Source of the DNA: Terrimonas sp.
Lineage (GTDB): Bacteria; Bacteroidota; Bacteroidia; Chitinophagales; Chitinophagaceae
NCBI GenBank assembly: GCA_016125075.1
Contig: WGMO01000007.1
Span: 91,491 to 155,490, forward strand
Direction: 5' to 3'
Length of the DNA stretch: 64,000 bases
Shown here: in pieces, positions 9,027 to 18,900 of the stretch
Numbering within the stretch: the stretch's first letter is position 1
Layout of the letters: the number at the start of each line of letters is the position of its first letter
Translations under genes and position numbers: made by a program
Notes under the pieces: generated by a model
Database searches by the model: none
Seen by the model: the letters and a program-made list of their open reading frames with translations, nothing else
What the model was told of the DNA's origin: nothing

Positions 9027-9368
9027 TCAATCTTCTTTGGTCATCGAAAAAATTTTATTCATCAGCACCCATTTCTCACCGGTCTTTGCCGAAGGTACAG
9101 CCTGCTGGTATTTCCACATCCGTTTTTCCCAATCCTGCACTTCAGGGTTAGCCGCATCCATTTCAGCTTTACGGTCAAACCTAAAATCATCTTCCGTATC
9201 CATGATCATGAACATCCTGTTACCGGTACGGTATATCTCCATGCTGACAATCCCTGCCTGTGTGATGCTATCCAATATACCGGGCCAGACCGCCTTATGG
9301 TATTGTTCATACTCAGCTATCAAAACAGGATCATCCTTCAGGTCCAGGGCTAGGCAATATCGCTTCAT
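9027..9368 (-). CDS. rhaM: L-rhamnose mutarotase family protein (DUF718), deoxysugar mutarotase
   Basis: A 113-residue cytoplasmic protein of the RhaM/DUF718 family, which interconverts the anomers of L-rhamnose and in some members L-fucose. The family signatures are the N-terminal KRYCLALDL strand, YHKAVWPG near residues 23-30, MEIYRTGNRMFMIM and the C-terminal half with DWEKRMWKYQ. The length is typical (about 104-115). It lies 2 bases downstream of the FucP-type permease, consistent with equilibrating the imported sugar before the dehydrogenase. The permease type favours L-fucose and the mutarotase type favours L-rhamnose; both sugars occur in pectic side chains. Confidence 0.85.
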   Translation of the reverse strand: MKRYCLALDLKDDPVLIAEYEQYHKAVWPGILDSITQAGIVSMEIYRTGNRMFMIMDTEDDFRFDRKAEMDAANPEVQDWEKRMWKYQQAVPSAKTGEKWVLMNKIFSMTKED

Positions 9369-9370
9369 GG

Positions 9371-10633
9371 TTAATGTATGGCGGGTTTTAATTCCTGAAA
9401 CTCAATATTTCTTTGCCGGAAAGCGAATAACAAAACTACAATAAAACAAAAAAGCGGTACCAGGTACCCATATTGTATATTATGCGTTTTGTCCGCTATA
9501 ACACCCAGGACAGGCGGAAGCAATGCACCCCCGACAATGGACATAATGATGAGGCTGGAACCCATTTTGGTTTCATGCCCCAGTCCTTTTATACCCAAAG
9601 CAAAAATGGTTGGGAACATGATGGACATGAAAAAACCAATCCCTATCAATGCATAAACGGTAATGATCCCTGTACTCAATACCGCCACCAATGAAAGCAG
9701 AATATTGATACCCGCGTACAGGGCCAGCAGCCTCGCCGGCTGAATATATTTCATTAAAAATGTTCCAAAAAACCTGCCGCCCATAAATGCCAGCCCATAA
9801 CCCAGCCCCAGGTAGGAGGCTGCCAGTTTTTCTTCCATCGATGCAGAATGAATCGCCACGTTGATAAAAAAGCTGGTCACACAAACCTGGGCACCCACAT
9901 AAAAGAATTGTGCCACTACCGCTCCTGCCAGTTGTGGATGCCGAAGTGTATGCACCAATCCCTTTCTTTCCGATTTTTCTTCCTTGATATCCGGAAGCCG
10001 GATAAAATAAAAGAGTATGGCCACCAGCAATATAACGATCCCGATGATCGTATAAGGCAGTTTTACCGTGGCTGCTTCGGAATGGAGATAGAGATTACGG
10101 GCGCTTTCCCCCATTTCATCCAGTGCCGTATCCGAGAAATTTTTTCCGGAAAGGATGAACCGGCCGCCTATCAATGGAGCAATCGTGACTGCAAGACCAT
10201 TGAAAGACTGTGCCAGGTTAAGACGTTGTGTGGCGGTTTCCGGCGGGCCCAGAACGGTAGCATAGGGATTGGCCGCAGTTTCCAGCATGGCCAATCCGCA
10301 GGCGATGATAAAAAGGGCTCCCAGGAAAAATCCATATTGCTGTGTATTGGCAGCCGGTACAAATAAAAAAGAGCCGATGGCAAACAACAGGAGCCCGATA
10401 ATAACACCTGCCCTGAATCCCATCCTTTCCATGATCAAACCGGCAGGAATAGCCATTACAAAATAACCGATAAAGACGGCAGAATCCACCAAAGAGGATT
10501 GCAGGGTATTCAGTCGGAAGGCCTTTCTTAAATGGGGAATGAGTATGGGGTCAAGGTTATGGATGAGCCCCCAAAAGAAAAATAAACTGGTCACTAATAT
10601 AAAAGGTATCAAATACCTGTTCTTTGCCGCCAT
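9371..10633 (-). CDS. fucP: L-fucose:H+ symporter-like MFS permease
   Basis: A 420-residue inner-membrane transporter of the major facilitator superfamily, FucP branch, with about 12 hydrophobic segments. Diagnostic stretches are FFFWGLIHNLDPILIPHLRK in the first helix and ACGLAMLETAANPYATVLGP in the fourth, where FucP carries its ETxANPY block. I start at the ATG at 10633; the frame extends to a TTG at 10639. It would move L-fucose or a related 6-deoxy or pentose sugar into the cytoplasm with protons. It follows GH43 after 41 bases and is followed closely by the mutarotase. N-acetylglucosamine and glucose permeases of Bacteroidota share the fold, so the substrate rests on context. Confidence 0.82.
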   Translation of the reverse strand: MAAKNRYLIPFILVTSLFFFWGLIHNLDPILIPHLRKAFRLNTLQSSLVDSAVFIGYFVMAIPAGLIMERMGFRAGVIIGLLLFAIGSFLFVPAANTQQYGFFLGALFIIACGLAMLETAANPYATVLGPPETATQRLNLAQSFNGLAVTIAPLIGGRFILSGKNFSDTALDEMGESARNLYLHSEAATVKLPYTIIGIVILLVAILFYFIRLPDIKEEKSERKGLVHTLRHPQLAGAVVAQFFYVGAQVCVTSFFINVAIHSASMEEKLAASYLGLGYGLAFMGGRFFGTFLMKYIQPARLLALYAGINILLSLVAVLSTGIITVYALIGIGFFMSIMFPTIFALGIKGLGHETKMGSSLIIMSIVGGALLPPVLGVIADKTHNIQYGYLVPLFCFIVVLLFAFRQRNIEFQELKPAIH

Positions 10634-10674
10634 ATACAATAGTATGTAAACTGAAATTAAGCAAGAATCCTTAA

Positions 10675-12297
10675 TTAGTTCCTTTCTATCCTGAACCAGT
10701 CAATATCTGCATAACCGGCATTATTGGTTTTATTGTTCCGGGTGCAAAACAATCCGATTTTTGCCCCCACCCATCGGCCCGGCTTTGCGTTGAAACTGGT
10801 TGCCGAATTGCGGTATTCCCTGCCGTCTTCACTAAAAGCAAAAGAACAAATTCCACCCGGACGTACCGAGACCCGCAGATAAAAATCTTCTCCCCTGACC
10901 GGTAGTGTTTCGACATTGGATTCCGGTGAACCCTTATCCGCCTCTTTACAGATATTATATTCAATGTATAAACTGCCACCCCTTTTTACCAGGGAAATAA
11001 ATGCATAATCAGTTCCCAACACCTGGAGCCCCATTCTTTCTTCCTCCCAGTTGGGACTGAACTTTAGTTTTACGGTTGCCATAAAGGAATCAGCCGGAAA
11101 TTTTTGTGCAAGAACGTTCGGCAATGTCCATAGGTTTCTGACAGTATCGGGCTTATACACGGAAAACATCCTAAGAAATCCGGAGGAGGTTGGAAATAGC
11201 CAGCCCTGTTTTGGATTGGCCTGCCATTGCCATTGCAAACCGAGTTTAACGGTATTAAACTCATCACTCTCGGGTGGTGTCGTGATCGGAAAACTTTTCC
11301 CGGTTCCTGGTTTTTTATAGGAAAGAACGGGTTCACCAATCCCATCACCGTCATTATCGTTGCCGATTACCGGCCAGTCCTGTATCCAATGCAGGGGTTG
11401 CAGGTGTACCACCCTGCCATAAACTCCCTTATCCTGGAAATGGAGAAACCAATCCTCCCCGGAGTTGGTAGTCACCCAGGCCCCCTGGTGCGGGCCGTTT
11501 ATGGAAGTATTGCCCTGTGCCATCACCAGCTTCCTTTCATAAGGGCCGTAAATATTTCTGGAACGCAGTACGAGCTGCCAGCCAGTTGAAACACCCCCCG
11601 CGGGGGCAAAGATGTAATAATAGCCATTGCGCTTGTACAGTTTGGGGCCTTCAACCGTAGGATCAGTAATATGACCGTCATACACCATCACCGGTTCGCT
11701 AATGAATTGCGTCCCTTCCCTATTCATTTCATACATAACCAGAATGGACTTTATACCCGCCCGGCTGCCGGCGAATGCAGCCACGAGATATGCCTTTCCA
11801 TTATCATCCCAAAGTGGACAGGGATCGATGATCCCTTTTCCGGATGCAACCAGCACGGGAACACTCCATGGCCCGGTGATTTGCCTGGCTTTCGTTACAT
11901 AAATGCCATAGTCCGGATCGGGATAGTAAATATAAAATTCATTATTATGGTACCGTATGGAGGGAGCCCATACACCTGTCCCATGTTGTACCTGATCATA
12001 GACTTCATAGGGGGGTTGCTTCGTCAGGGCATGACCTGCCAGTTCCCAGTTCACCAAATCTTTTGAATGTAAGAGCGGTAAACCCGGTATATGCGTAAAG
12101 CTGGATGAAACCATGTAATAATCATCCCCCACCCGTATGGCATCAGGATCGCTATAATCAGCATTGATCACCGGGTTCTTATACATCCCGTTTCCCTTAT
12201 CGGCCACCCAAACCTTTGAAACATATTGCGCAACTGCCAATAGATGGGACCCTGTGAAAAGAAACGCGAATACCAATTGCTTAATCATCATTGTCAT
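10675..12297 (-). CDS. GH43 arabinofuranosidase/xylosidase-type glycoside hydrolase
   Basis: A 540-residue secreted enzyme with a signal peptide ending near AVAQ (residue 24). Residues about 38-330 are the five-bladed beta-propeller of GH43. The catalytic triad is recognisable: Asp50 in NADYSDPD (base), Asp158 in IIDPCPLWDD (pKa modulator) and Glu216 in TVEGPKL (acid). Residues about 345-540 are a beta-sandwich of the GH43 C-terminal type (DUF1349-like concanavalin fold) that often shapes the active site. The likely substrates are arabinan or xylose-containing side chains of pectin; alpha-L-arabinofuranosidase and beta-xylosidase cannot be separated by eye. It starts one base after the CE8-esterase stop, so it is cotranscribed with the esterases. 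Alternative in-frame starts are Met3 and Met4. Confidence 0.9.
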   Translation of the reverse strand: MTMMIKQLVFAFLFTGSHLLAVAQYVSKVWVADKGNGMYKNPVINADYSDPDAIRVGDDYYMVSSSFTHIPGLPLLHSKDLVNWELAGHALTKQPPYEVYDQVQHGTGVWAPSIRYHNNEFYIYYPDPDYGIYVTKARQITGPWSVPVLVASGKGIIDPCPLWDDNGKAYLVAAFAGSRAGIKSILVMYEMNREGTQFISEPVMVYDGHITDPTVEGPKLYKRNGYYYIFAPAGGVSTGWQLVLRSRNIYGPYERKLVMAQGNTSINGPHQGAWVTTNSGEDWFLHFQDKGVYGRVVHLQPLHWIQDWPVIGNDNDGDGIGEPVLSYKKPGTGKSFPITTPPESDEFNTVKLGLQWQWQANPKQGWLFPTSSGFLRMFSVYKPDTVRNLWTLPNVLAQKFPADSFMATVKLKFSPNWEEERMGLQVLGTDYAFISLVKRGGSLYIEYNICKEADKGSPESNVETLPVRGEDFYLRVSVRPGGICSFAFSEDGREYRNSATSFNAKPGRWVGAKIGLFCTRNNKTNNAGYADIDWFRIERN

Positions 12298-12298
12298 T

Positions 12299-14176
12299 TT
12301 ATGGAAGGCCCCTTAACCAATTATGCAGTCTTTCCATCCAATTATCCTTCGTAGTAGTATTATACAATCCGAACCCATGACCACCATGGGGATATATATG
12401 CAATTCAGCAGGCACTTTATTCCGGATACAGGCCTGGTAATAACGTATACTGTTTTCCACCGGTACGGTTCCGTCATCACCGGCATGCACCAGGAATGAG
12501 GGAGGTGTTTTTGCAGAAACCCTTAATTCATTGGAAAAGAATTGCACCTGATCCTGATCTGCCGCTTTGCCGATCAGGTTATAACGGGAACCCATATGGG
12601 CAATGCTGCTGTCAAAACTGATAACGGGATAAATGAGTATAGCAAAATCCGGGCGCAAAGATGTCGTATCCGTTTCTCCCGGATCAGCAGGGACCGTAAA
12701 ATGTGTTGCGGCCGTGGAAGCAAGGTGACCACCGGCAGAAAAACCCATGATCCCGATTTTATGTTTATCCACGCCAAAGGCTTCCGCATTTTCCCTTACC
12801 AGCCTAATCGCCTGTTGAGCGTCCTGCAGGGGGGCAAGGCTTTTATCGATACAATAACTATCATCCGGTAATCGATACTTAAGAACAAAAGCTGTGATGC
12901 CCCAGGAATTTAAAACCTGGGCAATCCTTGTTCCTTCCTTGTCAAAAGCAAGAATGGCATAACCGCCTCCCGGGCAAATGATCACCGACTGTCCGTTGGG
13001 TTTTGCGGGTGTATAAACAGTCAATGTTGGATGACTCACTTTTGCAATTCGGGTTACATTATCCCTAAAGGTGGAATTCTCTTCATCCATTACCGGCTTT
13101 GCATTCGGAACAGCACCTTTGTACAAGGGTATGACCCTGGTTGGCTGATGCGTGAAAACTGCCTTATCAAATTTTCCAACTGGGTTTTCCATAAACCAGT
13201 TTTGATTGTTTTGTACCGTGGCATTGTTATTGTCGAATATATTCTTCAATGTATAAAGCCGGGCTTCTTTACGGCTTAACTGTTTTGACCAACCTACCCT
13301 CTCTTTAATAACAGCGCCTTCTCCCGTATTTTCATACTCCGCATATTCAACCGTTTTTTCATTTTCTGGATTTCCCCAATGGTCCCATCCTTCCCTCGCA
13401 ATCTGCAGCGGTAATTCGCAACGGATAAAAACTGTTTTAGCATAGGCCCGCCAGGGTCTTCCCAGGTAGAGTTTCGTCACAGCAGGATCTGCTGTTATTT
13501 TACAATCCAGGAAGACAAGACCCATTTTCTTTCCTTTTGCAGTATTGGCCGCCGTGATAAAGGAATCGGACTTGCCATGTATCCTGCAATTTTCAAAAAC
13601 AGCTGTAGCAGGACCAAAAATAAAATCTGTGGTCCCTTCTATATAACAATCCGAAAAATACTGTCTTGCATTTTCTCCTCCCAGGTAGATGGTATCCTGG
13701 TTACCAATAAACCTGCAGTTCCTGAATACGGCCTTGTCTGCATCTACAAAAAGAGCAAGGGCCTGGCCCACCCGCCCTGCTGTGTTAACAAATGTGATGT
13801 TTTGCGCAAAAAAACGGTTACCGGATATCCTGGCGGTGTAAGAAGAAAAAGTGGAATGGTTCCCGTCACCGGAATAATCACTAAAGCTGATGATGGTACT
13901 ATCAGCACTTTCGCCGATAAAAGAAACATCAGTATTATTGGCAGGGAGGGATATTTTCTCCTTATAAACCCCGTTCCGGATATAGAGGGTAATGGGAGCC
14001 AGCGGAAATCCCCGCATAGCATTGATGGCGTCCTGAATAAACATAAAGTCGCCACTGCCATCTTTTGCAACCGTGAAAACATATTTATACTGGCCCGGGT
14101 TAGCTGTTTGTGCCGGTAATGGTGGAGAGATAAAACAAAGCGCGCAGAGGAAATATAAAAACCGCATTACTGTCAT
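12299..14176 (-). CDS. Fusion: CE8 pectin methylesterase plus alpha/beta-hydrolase (acetyl)esterase
   Basis: A 625-residue secreted protein (signal peptide to about residue 23) with two esterase modules. Residues about 30-320 are a CE8 beta-helix with Gln138 (GQAL), Gln160-Asp161 (GNQDTIY), Asp184 (DFIFG) and Arg240 (LGRPW), the complete pectin methylesterase site. Residues about 385-625 are a BD-FAE/COG0657-like alpha/beta hydrolase. It has an oxyanion CPGGGY loop (401-406), nucleophile Ser480 in GFSAGGH, an Asp in VHAGDDGTVP and a His in YPHGGHGFGL, which suggests an acetylesterase. One polypeptide could thus remove both methyl and acetyl groups from homogalacturonan. It is 11 bases downstream of another alpha/beta esterase. 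No T9SS domain is present. Confidence 0.9.
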   Translation of the reverse strand: MTVMRFLYFLCALCFISPPLPAQTANPGQYKYVFTVAKDGSGDFMFIQDAINAMRGFPLAPITLYIRNGVYKEKISLPANNTDVSFIGESADSTIISFSDYSGDGNHSTFSSYTARISGNRFFAQNITFVNTAGRVGQALALFVDADKAVFRNCRFIGNQDTIYLGGENARQYFSDCYIEGTTDFIFGPATAVFENCRIHGKSDSFITAANTAKGKKMGLVFLDCKITADPAVTKLYLGRPWRAYAKTVFIRCELPLQIAREGWDHWGNPENEKTVEYAEYENTGEGAVIKERVGWSKQLSRKEARLYTLKNIFDNNNATVQNNQNWFMENPVGKFDKAVFTHQPTRVIPLYKGAVPNAKPVMDEENSTFRDNVTRIAKVSHPTLTVYTPAKPNGQSVIICPGGGYAILAFDKEGTRIAQVLNSWGITAFVLKYRLPDDSYCIDKSLAPLQDAQQAIRLVRENAEAFGVDKHKIGIMGFSAGGHLASTAATHFTVPADPGETDTTSLRPDFAILIYPVISFDSSIAHMGSRYNLIGKAADQDQVQFFSNELRVSAKTPPSFLVHAGDDGTVPVENSIRYYQACIRNKVPAELHIYPHGGHGFGLYNTTTKDNWMERLHNWLRGLP

Positions 14177-14187
14177 CTTTCAAAAAT

Positions 14188-15171
14188 TTAAGGCAGGCTG
14201 AATACTTTTCTTAAAAACCCATCGATATATTGCACCATCGGTTCAAACCAGGGATCAAAAAAAGGAAAAGTGTGCGGTGCCTTTTCAAATGTATGAACTT
14301 CCGTATAGATCTGATACTGAGCCAGCACTTTAATAAAGTCATCCCGCCCGGCATGCATCCTTTCAACCGAACTGTTGATAAAAAGAAACGGGGGACTTTG
14401 TTTGCCCGCATAGGTTAAAGGCGAACCCCTGATCCATAAAGCAGGGTTCTCTGATTTAGAATATCCAAACCAGTTGGTGGCGGCTGATCGGCTTTTGCTA
14501 TCATCACCTTCCCCGGATTCAGGATGAATAAATGCCAGTATGCCATCTATATCCACGACAGCCTGCACTGCAACATCCTGCTTTTGATGACACCCGTTTC
14601 CGTTGAACTCCGCTTCGTCATTCGTTACACCTGCAAAAGCGGCAAGTTCCCCCCCTGCCGAATGCCCCAGTGCGGCGATCTTTTGTGGGTCAATATTGAA
14701 TTGGGAAGCATTTTTTCTCACCCAACGAATACAGGATTTAATATCATCAACTGCAGCAGGAAATAAAGCCTCGGTGGAAAGCCTGTATTCGGGAGTGATA
14801 CAAATATATCCCATTGCGGCAAGGCGCTCCGCCAGTACATCATGCAGGGTCCTGTTCCCGCTGCGCCAACCGCCTCCATGAATGATGACGATGGCCGTGC
14901 GCTTTGCATTTGATAATGCTGTTGGATAAAAAACATCCAGTTGCAAGCGCCGGGGACCCACTGTACAATAGGTGATATCTCTTTTAACCGAGATGGCAGG
15001 ATCATCGGGATGCGACGCAATGGCAATAAACGGATAATTTTTCCTGAGCCTGGAAAACTCATGCTGTATGGTAAAACCGGTATCCGGTATTCCCGTGATA
15101 CCGGCTACAGACTGGGCTATCAGGTGCCCTGTGATCACTACACTAATGCATATGCATAAAATCCTTTGCAT
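14188..15171 (-). CDS. Secreted alpha/beta-hydrolase esterase (acetyl- or feruloyl-esterase type)
   Basis: A 327-residue protein with a signal peptide (cleavage near LIAQ, residue 20). It has the COG0657/BD-FAE pattern: HGGGW oxyanion loop at 98-102, nucleophile Ser171 in GHSAGGE, Asp in the MHAGRDDF segment and His in APHTFPFF near the C terminus, where the final helix follows. Relatives deacetylate xylan or pectin or remove feruloyl groups. Between CE12 and CE8 genes, pectin deacetylation is the most likely role. It starts 3 bases after the CE12 stop and ends 11 bases before the CE8 fusion. Confidence 0.82.
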   Translation of the reverse strand: MQRILCICISVVITGHLIAQSVAGITGIPDTGFTIQHEFSRLRKNYPFIAIASHPDDPAISVKRDITYCTVGPRRLQLDVFYPTALSNAKRTAIVIIHGGGWRSGNRTLHDVLAERLAAMGYICITPEYRLSTEALFPAAVDDIKSCIRWVRKNASQFNIDPQKIAALGHSAGGELAAFAGVTNDEAEFNGNGCHQKQDVAVQAVVDIDGILAFIHPESGEGDDSKSRSAATNWFGYSKSENPALWIRGSPLTYAGKQSPPFLFINSSVERMHAGRDDFIKVLAQYQIYTEVHTFEKAPHTFPFFDPWFEPMVQYIDGFLRKVFSLP

Positions 15172-15174
15172 GAT

Positions 15175-15924
15175 TTATTTGACAACCGGCTTTATCACCC
15201 GTTCATTCAATTCGGGACTTATCTGCCTCAGTTCCTTCAACACAATTTCGGCAATCTTTCTTGCCCCCCATTCTGAAAAATGGGTGTTATCCTCTTTTCC
15301 GGCAGGATAATTCGGATGTTCGCCCGGTTGTAAAAAGTTAAATAAAAATTTCGAATCCTCCTCGCCCATTTGCCGGATCAGTTCCTGTCCTTTTTGATCC
15401 AGATCGATCAGGGGGACTTTTTTTTCAATGGCCAACTCCCTGACAATACCGGCATATACATCATGGGTACCGATGACCTTTCCATGATCATCAAATTTTC
15501 TTCTTGCCACCGGGGTCACCAGGATGGGATATGCTTTCCTGGATCTTGTATCCGAAATATACTTTTCAAGGTTGGCCCTGAATGCAGTTGTTGTGGTATA
15601 GGTCTTTTTTGAAGGCACTTCATCGTTATGGCCAAACTGGATGATGACATAATCGCCTTCCTGCATATTTTCCAGTACCGGTTGCCACAAACCTTCTTCC
15701 AGGAAGGAGGCCGTACTTCTTCCATTCCTGGCCCTGTTGTCAACTTTCACCGTACTGTCCCAGAAATACACAAAGGGCATGCCCCACCCTGTTTCAGGAA
15801 AGGCCTTTGTCTCTTTTATACTCATGGTAGAATCCCCAATCAGCCAGATCGTGATCTTCTTTTTTTTGGAAAGAGAAAATGACATCAGGCATACAAGACC
15901 GGCCAGGTAAAATGAATATCGCAT
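15175..15924 (-). CDS. CE12 rhamnogalacturonan acetylesterase (SGNH/GDSL)
   Basis: An SGNH hydrolase of about 249 residues. I start at the ATG at 15924 (MRYSFYLAGLVCLMSFSLS, a signal peptide); the open frame extends to a TTG at 15993 but would then cross a terminator hairpin. Block I is GDSTM with nucleophile Ser32, block III GHND gives the oxyanion Asn, and block V is DNTHF with Asp212 and His215, the CE12 version of the catalytic pair. It removes acetyl groups from the galacturonate of rhamnogalacturonan I. It is the first gene of the ten-gene run that ends with the L-fucose-type dehydrogenase and lies 75 bases after the giant PL1-CE8 gene. Confidence 0.9.
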   Translation of the reverse strand: MRYSFYLAGLVCLMSFSLSKKKKITIWLIGDSTMSIKETKAFPETGWGMPFVYFWDSTVKVDNRARNGRSTASFLEEGLWQPVLENMQEGDYVIIQFGHNDEVPSKKTYTTTTAFRANLEKYISDTRSRKAYPILVTPVARRKFDDHGKVIGTHDVYAGIVRELAIEKKVPLIDLDQKGQELIRQMGEEDSKFLFNFLQPGEHPNYPAGKEDNTHFSEWGARKIAEIVLKELRQISPELNERVIKPVVK

Positions 15925-15952
15925 AAAACGTCCTTTTCGAAGTAACATACAT

Positions 15953-15982
15953 AAAAAGAGTGCTGCAATTAATGCAGCACTC
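15953..15982 (-). terminator. Rho-independent terminator after the giant PL1-CE8 gene
   Basis: On the minus strand, perfect 10-base arms GAGTGCTGCA and TGCAGCACTC enclose a 5-base loop and are followed by TTTTTATG. It lies between the stop of the 2503-residue protein (16000) and the ATG of the CE12 esterase (15924), so it would separate or attenuate the two transcription units. Confidence 0.85.
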
Positions 15983-15999
15983 CGGTTTGCCAAGTTGCC

Positions 16000-18900
16000 C
16001 TAATCCCGCATGAACCTTAGGATCACTTTCTTTCCACCCAGTTCATACTGCAGAAAATATATGCCGCCTGAAAGCCTGCTGATATCAACCGGCGTTTCAA
16101 TCGTATTGGGTTGTGTTTGAAGAGAGCCTGCTTTTTGACCGGTAGCATTGAATAGGGTCAGCAGGGCCCTTTCTGTTGTGATAGGATGTGCCAGATAAAT
16201 GGTGTTATGTGCCGGAACAGGATATACCTTGAAGGCAGCATTGACGGTTGTAACCCCGTTCAGCTGCAGGTTCACGGTTGCTGCATTCGTACTGCTGTGA
16301 ATAATATTCCCGGAATAGAAACCCGTAAAGGCTGCATTCAATCGCACCAGGATAGTTGTCGGCGCTACGGACCCATTGGCCCTGACCAGCGTTACCGCTG
16401 TTGTTTGCCAGGTTATACCGCCATTGGCTGAAATCTCGTACTTGGCAGGAGGGGTTACTGTAATATTATCCGTAAGGTTTTGTCCTGAAACCGTATACGA
16501 TTGTGTTACCGATGGGCTACCCAGGGTTTGATCAAAACCAGTTAGATTAGCCGTTACAGTTATCAATGGCTTGGGTAAAGTAAGACCGCTAACCGGAACC
16601 GTTTTATTGGCCGTTCCGCTGCTCACATGAACAATATTACCGGCATGGGCTCCGGTGGACGCAGCATTCAAACGAACCGATATCGTGGTTGCAGGAACGG
16701 ACCCGCCACTTTGTACCAGTGTTAATGGCGACGCATTACTGAACCAGGTTGTCCCACCGTCAGCGGAGATTTCATAGTCTGCCGGCGCCGTAAGGGTTAT
16801 GTTGCCGGTCAGGAAATCACCCTGTACCGTATAGGTTTGAACTGCGGATGCGGTTCCCAGAATCTGCGTGAAGCCGGATAAGGTTCCGTTGACGGTAATC
16901 AAAGGTGCAGGGATCGCTGTTCCATTGACCGGAACATCCACAGAGGCGGCTCCTGTACTGACATGGACAATATTGCCGGAAAAATTACCGGCAGCGGCAG
17001 CATTCATCCGAACATCTATCGAAGTATTGGCCACCATGCCTCCTGAAGATGCAATGACCAGGGGGGATGTATTTGTTTTCCAGGTAACACCGCCATCCCC
17101 TGAAACCTCGAAATTAGCAGGAGGTGTAATCGTGATATTATCGAGGATACCGGTACCGGAAATCGTATAAGCTTGAGGGGCCGAAGGCACGCCAACGGTA
17201 TGGCTGAAATTATTCAGTGTACTGGTTGCTGTTATAACGGGGACAGGAACGGTATTTCCATTAACAGCCAGGTTCACGGTATTCGCTGCCAGGCTGGTAT
17301 GTGTAATATTTCCGCTATAGTTTCCGAGCGCAGATGCATTTAAACGCACGGAAATGGTGGTATTTGCCGCCAGTCCCCCGCTTTGTGGTATCACCAGCGG
17401 ATTGCTGTTGGTATACCAGGTAGTTCCGCCATCATCTGAAATTTCATAATTCAGGGGTGGTGTAACGGTGATATCGGATAACAAGTCAGCCCCCGACACC
17501 GTATAGGTCTGGACGGATGAAGGCGAGCCGATGATCTGTGTAAAATCACCCAAAGTGCCAGCCGCCAGGACAGTAGGAACGGGCCCACCGGTACTATTGG
17601 CAGAACCGATCACTTTTACATCTTTCAGCATACCATACCTTCCGAGGCTGCTGCTGCTGCAACTGAAATAGAATCGTAAGGTCAGGGTCTGACCGGGCAA
17701 TAAAGTAATGCCTGTCGTACCGGCTAATTCAATAGCATATTCATTGGTGGGGCCGCCAGACTGGTTCGCCAACGCAATAGGATTGGCAAAACTACCCTGG
17801 GAAGTGACATCAGCAGAATCGGATACAAAATTACTGAGCGAGTAAACCACTGCCAGTTTTGTATTACTGGAGGTCTGATAAAATGCCGAAGTAAGCCGGA
17901 GTGAATCAACCCTTACAGAATAACCACCATTAGCAGTAACCGTAAATTGTTCATACCAGCTCCTTTGCAGGGTCCCACCCGGGCCTCCGGCAGAAGAACC
18001 CCATGCGCCACTGCCATCAGGGGTCGCACCAAAGGCTTGTCCATATTGTGCCGAATAGGCCGGTATCGCCGGTACCTGTGTACCATTGGATAAATATAGA
18101 TTATGCAGCGTTGGAGTGCTGGGAGTAACACCGGGCGATCTCACAGCAACACTGTCATTACCATCCGTGGAAAATGGCCAGTGTTGTAACACTTCAATGG
18201 GAGTGGCCACATTCGTTGCCAATCCGAACACCTGTACATCTTTCAACATTCCATATCTTCCCAGGCTACTGCTGCTGCAACTGAAATAGAATCGGAAAGT
18301 AGCTGTTTGTCCCGGTTGCAAGACCAGGCCATTCGTGCCGGCCACTTCAATGGCGTAACGATTGGTTGGACCCGCAGACTGGTTGGCCAGTGCGATCGGG
18401 TTGGCAAAACTTCCCGTGGAGGTAACATCGGCAGAATCAGCAATAAAATTACTGAGTGAATAGACCACGGCCAGTTTTGTATTGCTGGAAGTCTGGTAAA
18501 AGGCAGCCGTGGCAAACAGGGAATCGATCCTGACTTCATAACTACTTTTAGCAGTAACCGTAAACTGCTCGTACCAACTCCTTTGCAGGGTACCGCCCGG
18601 ACCACCGGAAGACGTACCCCAGGCACCACTGCCATTGGCTGTGGCTCCGAAAGCCTGTCCGTATTGTGCCGAATAAGCTGGAATAGCAGGCACCTGTGTG
18701 CCATTGGACAGATAAAGATTATTTAAGGTCGGAGTACTGGGTGTAACACCTGCTGATCTGACAGAAGCGCTGTCATTACCATCCGTTGTAAAAGGCCAGT
18801 GCTGGATAACACCGGGAATGGTGGAAAGGTCTGTTGATAAGCCATAGACTTTCACATCCTTCATCATTCCATATCTACCCAAACTGCTGCTGCTGCAACT

